A stretch of DNA of 64,000 nucleotides from Notamacropus eugenii (taxonomy: Eukaryota; Chordata; Mammalia; Diprotodontia; Macropodidae), in NCBI RefSeq assembly GCF_028372415.1, contig NC_092874.1:338152151-338216150 (forward strand), read 5' to 3'. Below the pieces are notes generated by a model. The model did no database searches. It was not told where the DNA came from and saw only the letters and a program-made list of their open reading frames with translations. The first letter of the stretch is position 1. The number at the start of each line of letters is the position of its first letter. This document shows, piece after piece, positions 56,731 through 64,000 of the stretch. The translations under genes and the position numbers were made by a program.

Positions 56731-59700
56731 ATGGTGGGAAAGAGGGTGGAGGGAAATACACAGATTGTAATCATAACTGTGAATGTGAATGGGATGAACT
56801 CTCCCATAAAACGGAGACGGATAGCAGAATGGATTAAAAGCCATAATCCAACAATATGCTGCTTACAAGAAACACATTTGAAACGGGGGGATACACATAG
56901 GATAAAGGTCAAAGGATGGAGCAGAATATATTGTGCTTCAGCTCATGTAAGAAAGGCAGGAGTAGCAATCCTAATCTCAGACAAAGCAAAAGCAGAAATA
57001 GATCTAATCAAAAGGGATAAGGATGGAAACTATATCCTACTAAAAGGCACCATAGACAATGAAGCAATATCATTACTAAACATGTATGCTCCAAGTGGTA
57101 TAGCATCCAGATTCTTAGAGGAGAGGTTGGGGGAGTTGAAGGAAGAAATTGATAGCAAAACTATACTAGTGGGGGACCTCAACCTCCCCCTCTCTGAACT
57201 AGATAAATCCAACCTTAAAATAAACAAGAAAGAGGTTAAGGAGGTAAATAAAACTCTGGATAAGGTAGATATGATAGATCTTTGGAGAAAATTAAATGGG
57301 AATAGAAAGGAATATACCTTTTTCTCAGCGTCACATGGAACATTTACAAAAATTGACCATGTACTAGGACATAAAAATCTCACAATCCAGTGCAGAAAGC
57401 TAGAGATAATCAATGCATCCTTTTCAGATCATAATGCATTAAAAATTTCATGTAATAAAAGGCCATGGAAAGAGAAACCAAAAATCAATTGGAAACTAAA
57501 TAATCTAATTCTAAAGAAGGATTGGGTTAAAGAAGAAATCATAGAAACAATCAACAACTTCATTCAAGAGAATGACAATAGTGAGACAACGTACCAAAAC
57601 TTATGGGACACTGCAAAAGCAGTTATTAGGGGAAGTTTTATATCTCTGAATGCTTACATAAATAAAATAGAGAAAGAGGAGATCAATGACTTAGGCTTGC
57701 AGTTGAAAAAGCTAGAAAAAGAACATATTGAAAATCCCCAAGTAAATACCAAATTAGAAATACTGAAAACCAAAGGAGAGATTAATAAAATTGAAATAAA
57801 GAAAACTATTGAATTAATAAATAAAACCAATAGTTGGTTTTATGAAAAAACTAATAAAATTGATAAACCTTTGGTTAATCTGATCAAAAAAAAGAAAGAA
57901 GAAAACCAAATTACTAACATTAAAAATGAAAGGGGTGAACTCACCTCCAATGAGGAGGAAATTAAAACAATAATTAGAAACTACTTTGCCCAACTTTATG
58001 CCCACAAATTCGACAATCTAAACGAGATGGATGAATATTTTAAAAAATACAAATTGCCCAGATTAACAGAAGAGGAAGTTCAATACTTAAACAACCCCAT
58101 CTCAGAAAAAGAAATTGAACAAGCCATCAATGAACTCCCTAGGAAAAAATCTCCAGGGCCAGATGGATTCACAAGTGAATTCTATCAAACATTTAAAGAA
58201 CAGTTAATTCCAATACTACATACACTATTCTTGAAAATTGGGGAAGAAGGAGTCCTCCCAAATTCTTTCTATGATACAAATATGGTTTTGATACCCAAAC
58301 CAGGAAGAGACAAAACAGAGAAAGAAAATTATAGACCAATTTCCCTAATGAATATAGATGCAAAAATTTTAAATAAGATTCTAGCAAAACGAATACAGCA
58401 TCTTATCACGAGATTAATACATTATGATCAGGTAGGATTCATACCAGGACTACAGGGCTGGTTCAATATTAGGAAAACTATTAGCATTATCGATCACATC
58501 AACAACAAAGCTAACAAAAACCACATGATTATCTCAATAGATGCAGAAAAAGCTTTTGACAAAATACAACATCCATTCCTACTAAAAACATTGGAGAACG
58601 TAGGAATAAAGGGAACTTTCCATAAAATAATAAGCAGTATCTATCTAAAACCTTCAGCAAGCATTATATGCAATGGGGATAAGCTAGATGCATCCCCAAT
58701 AAGATCAGGGGTGAAACAAGGTTGTCCATTATCACCACTATTATTCAATATGGTACTAGAGATGTTAGCTGTAGCAATTAGACAAGATAAAGATATTCAA
58801 GGAATTAGAATAGCCAAAGATGAAACTAAGTTATCACTCTTTGCAGATGATATGATGATTTACCTAGAGAATCCCAGAGATTCAAGTAAAAAATTACTTG
58901 AATTAATAAACAACTTTGGCAAAGTTGCAGGGTAAAAAATAAACCCACACAAATCCTCTGCATTCCTATATATTAGCAACAAAGTTCAACAGCAAGAGAT
59001 AGAAAGAGAAATCCCATTTAAAGTTAGGGTAGACAGTATAAAATACTTAGGAGTCTACCTGCCAAAACAAACCCAGGGACTATATGAACACAATTACAAG
59101 ACACTTTTTGCACAAATAAAGTCAGATTTAAGTAAGTGGAAAAACATTAGTTGCTCATGGGTAGGCCGTGCTAATATAATAAAAATGACAATTCTACCCA
59201 AATTAATATACTTATTTAGTGCCATACCAATTAAACTATCAGACAATTACTTTCTAGAGCTGGATAAAATAATATCAAAATTCATTTGGAAAAACAAAAG
59301 GTCCAGAATATCAAAGGGACTAATGAAAAGAAATGCTTGGGAAGGTGGCCTAGCGCTACCAGACCTTAAACTGTACTATAAAGCAGCAATTATCAAAACC
59401 ACTTGGTATTGGCTAAGAAACAGAGAGGTAGACAAGTGGAATAGACTTGGCACTCAAGATGCAGTAAGCAAGGAATATAGCAACCTTCTGTTTGATAAAC
59501 CCAAGGACCCCAGCTTCTGGGATAAGAACTCATTGTTTGACAAAAATTGCTGGGAAAACTGGATAACAGTGTGGCGGAAATTAGGCATAGACCCATACCT
59601 GACACCGTACACAAGAATAAAGTCCAAATGAGTACATGATTTAGGTATAAAGATTGATACCATGAACAAACTGGAGAAGCAAGGAATAGTGTATTTATCA

Positions 59701-60582
59701 GATCTATGGAGAAGGGAAGAATTCTTTACTAAAGGAGAGATAGAATGCATTATGAAATGCAAAATGGATAACTTTGAGTACATTAAACTGAGAAGTTTTT
59801 GCACAACCAAACCCAATGCAACCAAAATCCGGAGGGATGTAGTAAATTGGGAAAAAATTTTTACAGCTAAGCTCGGGGATAAAGGCCTCATTTCTAGAAT
59901 ATATAGAGAACTGACCCAAATGTATAATCATTCAAGTCATTCCCCAATTGATAAATGGTCAAAGGATATGAACAGGCAATTTTCAGAGGAAGAAATTAAA
60001 GCTATCTATAATCATATGAAAAAATGCTCTAAATCACTATTGGTTAGAGAGATGCAAATCAAAACAACTCTGAGGTACCACATCACACCTAAAAGATTGG
60101 CAAACATGACAGAACAAGAAAATGATAAATGCTGGAGAGGATGTGGGAGAGTTGGAACACTAATTCATTGTTGGTGGAGCTGTGAGCGCATCCAACCATT
60201 CTGGAGAGCAATTTGGGACTATGCCCAAAGGGCTACAAAAATGTGCATACCCTTTGACCCAGCAATATCGCTACTAGGACTATATCCCCAAGAGATCATA
60301 AAAATGGGAAAGGGTCCCACATGTACAAAAATATTTATAGCAGCACTCTATGTAGTTGCCAAAAACTGGAAGTCAAGGGGATGTCCATCAATTGGGGAAT
60401 GGCTGAATAAATTATGGTATATGAATGTAATGGAGTACTATTGTGCCATAAGAAATGATGAACAAGAAGACTTCAGAGAGGCCTGGAAGGACTTATATGA
60501 CCTGATGCTGAGTGAAAGGAGCAGAACCAGGAGAACTTTATGCACAGCAACAACCACAGTGTGTGAGAGTTTTTTCTGGTAG
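56731..60582 (+). pseudogene. ORF2: L1 ORF2 (endonuclease / reverse transcriptase), 1,283 codons with two nonsense codons
   Basis: ORF2p nicks target DNA and reverse-transcribes L1 RNA onto it. ATG at 56731; numbering runs four residues ahead of human L1 (1,275 aa) throughout. Endonuclease: N18 (NVNG), E47 (LQETH), D149 (GDLN), H234 (SDHN), matching human N14, E43, D145, H230. RT: motif [15 protein letters not shown], motif [11 protein letters not shown], motif C FADD (D706-D707). Cys-rich domain C-X3-C-X7-H-X4-C from residue 1134. The breaks are TAA at codon 735 (58933-58935, a Tyr in human L1) and TGA at codon 967 (59629-59631, a Trp in human L1). The first leaves endonuclease plus RT fingers/palm without thumb and Cys-rich domain. 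No frameshift. Confidence 0.92.
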
Positions 60583-60978
60583 ACTTAGATTTTTGTAATA
60601 ACACAAGAACTTCTGAAAAAAAAAAAAAATCCCAATGGTGGACCTCAAGGCAAAATGCCTTCCACACTCAGAGAGAGAAATATGAAAGTCACTCACATAA
60701 TGTAGCAGATCATGTTTGTGTATGTGTATCTGTTTGTGTATCATGTTCTGATTTGTTATACGGATCCTTTCATTTATCTTAGTCTGACTACATAGCATGA
60801 CTATAGTGAAAATATACTCAATAGGAAAGTATATGTAGAATCTATACAGAATTGTATGCAGTCGTGGGGAGGGAGGGAGGTAGTGGGGGGTGGGTGGGGA
60901 GGGATAAAATCGCAATTGTATGGCAGTGATTGTTAAACATTAAAAAAATAAAAAAATTAATAAAAAAAAAATAAAAAA
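60583..60978 (+). other. L1 3' UTR and A-rich tail
   Basis: Follows the ORF2 stop (TAG, 60580-60582). It contains a short A run (60617-60629), a G-rich block (60865-60903) and an A-rich tail (60940-60978) interrupted by T, with AATAAA-like words at 60945-60975. Confidence 0.85.
60865..60903 (+). promoter_or_regulatory. G-quadruplex-prone tract in L1 3' UTR
   Basis: At least six runs of three or more G separated by 1-5 bases (ggggagggagggagg...ggggggtgggtggggaggg). Mammalian L1 3' UTRs often carry a polypurine tract that can fold as a G-quadruplex; its role is debated. Confidence 0.75.
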
Positions 60979-60991
60979 AAAAAATTGTCCC

Positions 60992-62139
60992 TACGTCATC
61001 TAAACCAGTATCCAGCCCTTGGGCTCAAAAAATTCAAAACTGGGGATATGTGTGAAACAGCTATTCCCTAAAGCCTGGGTCATACTTCCCAGCTCAGTGA
61101 TCTCCAAAAGGTACTAGGAGATCTAGTTCAATCAATTAGCCAGTATTTATTACTTATCTTATATGTACTAGGCATTATTCTGATTTATTATTTTATCCCC
61201 TCTGACCATGTTTCCTCTCAGTCACACACACCCATACACATGCATTCATATATGCACATACACATACATGTATACATACATGTATATATACATACATACA
61301 TTTGTATTGTACATATTATATACACATGCACACACATAAATATATATGGGAGATTGTTAAGAGTCTCTGTAATTTGCATAGTTCTTCATGGATCTTAGAT
61401 AGTGACCACTAAATTCCAGAATCATTATCAACTTTTGATAGTCTTCAGAAATATTCAGATGATAAATATCTGTAATTTCTCAGTGCTAGTAACTACCCTC
61501 TTCATTTTTCTAAATTTTTTTTCTAAAATTTTCTAAATTTTTATTTATCTAAAATTTTCTACAAACCAGATCTTCAGCAGAGGGTTAACAAAGCTGGAGC
61601 CTATCAGTTTAACTGTTTTACACCACCTGCCCTCCATCCATTTAATATGGTTAGGAGTTTTTTCTCATGTTCTTCCACCATCTTCCTAAACAATATGAAA
61701 GCATCTACATACCATTATGCCTTTAAATAGGTCATATAATTAACTCCCTTTTCATGAACTTCTGAAAAATAGAGAGAGCACAGAGATCCCTTGGAGCATG
61801 GGCCAACATGGTAGATCACCCTGGGCACATGAAAGGTGACTTACTTATCTTCATCTTTCTCGGCAATAAACACTTGATTGTATGAATTTCAAGTCAATTA
61901 CTGCCCAGAAGAAAATCCAGGGTATCCTAAACATATAATATAGTACGATACTCTAACTTAAGACACTTATTTAAAGGTCGTTAGTCTACAAATAGCCTTA
62001 TCATCCCTCTCTGTCTTAATATCCACAGAAAACATGGGGCCTATAGATCATAGGACTGTGATGATGCAGGATTCCATAATTTTACAGTTGAAAGAAAATT
62101 CAAAAAAACCAATTCCCAGTAATACATTAGACAGATTTA
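60992..62139. other. Unassigned sequence with a CA/TACA microsatellite
   Basis: 61222-61345 is an imperfect CA/ATAC/TATG tract. 61500-61560 is a TTTTCTAAA-type repeat ('ttctaaattttttttctaaaattttc'). Otherwise nothing recognisable. Confidence 0.5.
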
Positions 62140-62345
62140 GGTGATACAGAGTGGGGAGCCTGGAGTCACTAAGGCTTGAGTTAAATCCAATCTCTGATCC
62201 TTCCCAGCTGTAGAACTCTGGACAAATCAAATAATCACTCTGTGCCTCTAATTTTTCATCTTTAAAATGGGGCTATTAATAGTACCAATTTCTCATGGTT
62301 GTTCTAAGGATCAAATAAGATAATACATATAAAACACTATTTTTT
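62140..62345 (+). repeat. MIR/THER-type SINE, sense
   Basis: 'ggagcctggagtcactaagg', 'gagttaaatccaatctctg', 'aactctggacaaatc', 'atctttaaaatggggctatt' and 'catggttgttctaaggatcaaataagataat' in order. Near full length. Confidence 0.8.
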
Positions 62346-62556
62346 GTTTCATACCTGATAAGTAGTAATCTAACCACTGCTTGAATATCCCCCAGTTAGT
62401 GGAGATCTAGCAACAAGGAAGACAGTCTATATCACTTTTGGACAACTCTAACTGTTAGAAAGGTGTTCTTATTTTCAAACCTAAATTTCACCAAATAAGG
62501 TAATATTTATAAATCACTTTGTTAACTTTAAAGCTTTATGTGAATACTAGCTATTG

Positions 62557-62606
<50 letters not shown>

Positions 62607-63204
62607 GTGATGATAATGATGGCGATGTTTCATGCCTTCTGGGGACAAACAGAATAAACCTAATCCCAATACCTCTTCATGTACTTGAAAGGACTTCTCT
62701 AACTCCCACTTTTGTTCTGTCATTTCCAGTATAAAGATTATTTGCTGTAATGGTCAATTACCTCCAAACATACATATTTGCTCAAAATTATGCAGTGCTC
62801 CCCAGGCTTGGAGTTGCCTTGATCTTTGCAAGATTGTTGACTCAACTCAACCCCTAACGTAGAAACTCTTTTCCCACCCCATAAACAAAGAGTATTCAAT
62901 TATATCCTAGGTAGGGTTGTGGGTTAAATCTAACTCCCCTGTACTAGAACTTCTATCTTGAAAAGACATTCTACATCTCTAGATTTAGGAGTCATGGTAT
63001 GTATGAAATAGAGTATAACTGAATTTAATAAATGAAGGCATTTATTCATTTTATAAATGAAGGCATTTTACAAAATGATTCATGATATACTATGGACACG
63101 ATGGAGAAATGTGGAATGGATGAGTCTGTAGGTAAGAGGATTAAGGAAAAGTTAAAAACAATGTACCCAATGATCATTTATAATAATGGGGATAAGAGGG
63201 TTGC
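62346..63204. other. Unassigned sequence with a (GAT)n run
   Basis: A near-perfect GAT/ATG trinucleotide run (62556-62606) sits in otherwise unremarkable sequence. Its apparent poly-Asp frame is an artefact. Confidence 0.6.
62556..62606. repeat. (GAT)n trinucleotide microsatellite
   Basis: About 17 units (tgatgatgat...), followed by imperfect units to about 62626. Confidence 0.97.
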
Positions 63205-63355
63205 TATGTATTTGGATTCAGAATAAGAACCCAAAAGAGTTTAGTGTCCTCTTGGGCAATTCGCTTAACTTTTGGGGGCTCCAATTCCCTCATCTATAAA
63301 ATGAGAGAGTTGAGTTAAAGAATATCTAAGATACCTTCCATCTCTACCAGATAAT
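63205..63355 (+). repeat. MIR-type SINE, sense
   Basis: 'cctcttgggcaattcgcttaac', 'aattccctcatctataaaatg' and 'ctaagataccttccatctctacc' in order. Confidence 0.75.
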
Positions 63356-63564
63356 CCTATGACCATGGACAGAGGTCTGGATTGAAGAAACTTAGGGATC
63401 TGCCATTGTTCCTGTTCTTTCAATCATTTTTGCTAATCACTTGGGTGAAGGCATAAATGATACATAGCCAATTTGTAAATGACACTAATCTGGGAGGGGT
63501 CACTTATAAACTGCCTGACAAAACCATGTTCCTGAAAATTTTGATAGATTAGACTTATAGAAAG

Positions 63565-63802
63565 AAAGGATAAGCATTTATGTACCTAGTACTCTGTTGA
63601 GTACTTTATGAATATTATCTCATTTGATTTTCACAACAGCTCTAGAAAGTAAGTACTGTTAGCTCAATCTTACCGATGAGGAAACTGAGACACATAAAGT
63701 TTAAGTGACTTTCTCAGGTAAATGTTTGAGGCTGAATTTGAACTCAGGTTTTCCTGATACCAGAGCCAGTGCTCTATCTGCTGTACCACCTATCTGCCTC
63801 AT
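63565..63802 (-). repeat. MIR/THER-type SINE, antisense, near full length
   Basis: 'atgtacctagtactctgttgag', 'ttatctcatttgattttcacaac', 'gatgaggaaactgagacac', 'tgaatttgaactcaggttttcctg' and inverted head 'gtgctctatctgctgtaccac'. Well preserved. Confidence 0.85.
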
Positions 63803-64000
63803 CTAAAGGGAGCTAACCTAATGAGATGAAATATAATAGGGATAAATGTTAAGTCCTACACTTGAATTTAAAAAAAAAGTTCACATGACAAGATGGAGAA
63901 GTTATAGCTAAACACAATTCAGGTGGAAATACCTAGGGAGATATTGAATTGCAAGAAATTGAATTGAACCTAGAATGTGACATGGCAGTCACAAAAAATA
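63803..64000. other. Unassigned end of window
   Basis: No feature recognised apart from an A run near 63871. The window stops in undifferentiated sequence. Confidence 0.5.

Larger units (their letters stand above)
54018..60978 (+). mobile_element. L1: Young, nearly complete marsupial L1 retrotransposon
   Basis: Autonomous-type LINE-1 of about 6.96 kb, moved by target-primed reverse transcription. A perfect 13-bp TSD, aaaaaattgtccc, flanks it (54005-54017 and 60979-60991); the site ttct/aaaaaa fits L1 endonuclease preference. Parts: 5' UTR 54018-54983, ORF1 54984-56165, spacer 56166-56730, ORF2 56731-60582, 3' UTR with a G-rich block, A-rich tail. ORF1 is open. ORF2 is in one frame with two nonsense codons and no frameshift. 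CpGs remain dense in the 5' UTR. All this points to a recent insertion that now cannot make full-length ORF2 protein. Confidence 0.95.

Noticed and set aside
59454-59891. 145-codon minus-strand frame over L1 ORF2
   Set aside because: Antisense shadow of ORF2; the sense frame shows clear homology.
62519-62734. Short frame with a run of about 16 aspartates
   Set aside because: It is the GAT microsatellite read in one frame; no flanking protein features.

Overview
The window is A+T-rich mammalian DNA and almost certainly from a marsupial. The evidence is the repeat mix: a long L1 with a purine-rich inter-ORF spacer, ORF1-only (HAL1-type) L1 relatives, tRNA-headed SINEs with RTE-type tails, many MIR/THER-like SINEs, and L2 and L3/CR1 LINE remains. 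I cannot name the species. I found no host protein-coding exon, tRNA, rRNA or other conserved RNA gene, so I read the window as intergenic or intronic.

Layout. 1-8.6 kb: MIR/THER copies, a hAT-type MITE end, an antisense L2 of about 1.7 kb with a recognisable reverse-transcriptase (RT) stretch, and an old L1 ORF2 piece interrupted by two SINE insertions. 8.6-17.2 kb: two antisense ORF1-only L1 relatives, each bounded by its own target-site duplication (TSD); the first sits inside an antisense L3/CR1. A 590-bp hAT-type element lies between them. 17-33 kb: LTR-like fossil stretches, a sense CR1/L2-clade RT piece, a scattered antisense L2 (21.5-24.3 kb) broken up by a SINE and microsatellites, a long hairpin, many MIRs and a degenerate pyrimidine-rich tandem repeat. 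33-43 kb: an old L1 3' end, an L2/CR1 piece, a complete 144-bp hAT MITE with an 8-bp TSD, an L2 split by a SINE, and a hAT-like MITE swollen by a TG microsatellite. 43-45.8 kb: one L1 insertion with a 12/13 TSD, lacking most of both ORFs and carrying an inverted copy of its own 3' tail plus host flank. 46-54 kb: a SINE, a MITE, a short L1 3' end with a perfect 12-bp TSD, a GC-rich LTR-like fossil and an old L1 endonuclease piece. 54.0-61.0 kb: a nearly complete young L1. 61-64 kb: microsatellites and MIRs.

The young L1 (54018-60978) is the only element with long intact reading frames. ORF1 is open for 393 codons. ORF2 stays in one frame for 1,283 codons, interrupted by two nonsense codons, and its catalytic residues are present. 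Its TSD is perfect over 13 bp. The main unusual observations are the inverted tail duplication in the 43-kb L1, the pair of ORF1-only elements, the 565-nt spacer and repeated coiled-coil units of the young L1, and a few repeats I could not assign. I found no new biological system beyond mobile-element biology. Family calls rest on remembered consensus sequences and within-window comparison, not on database searches.
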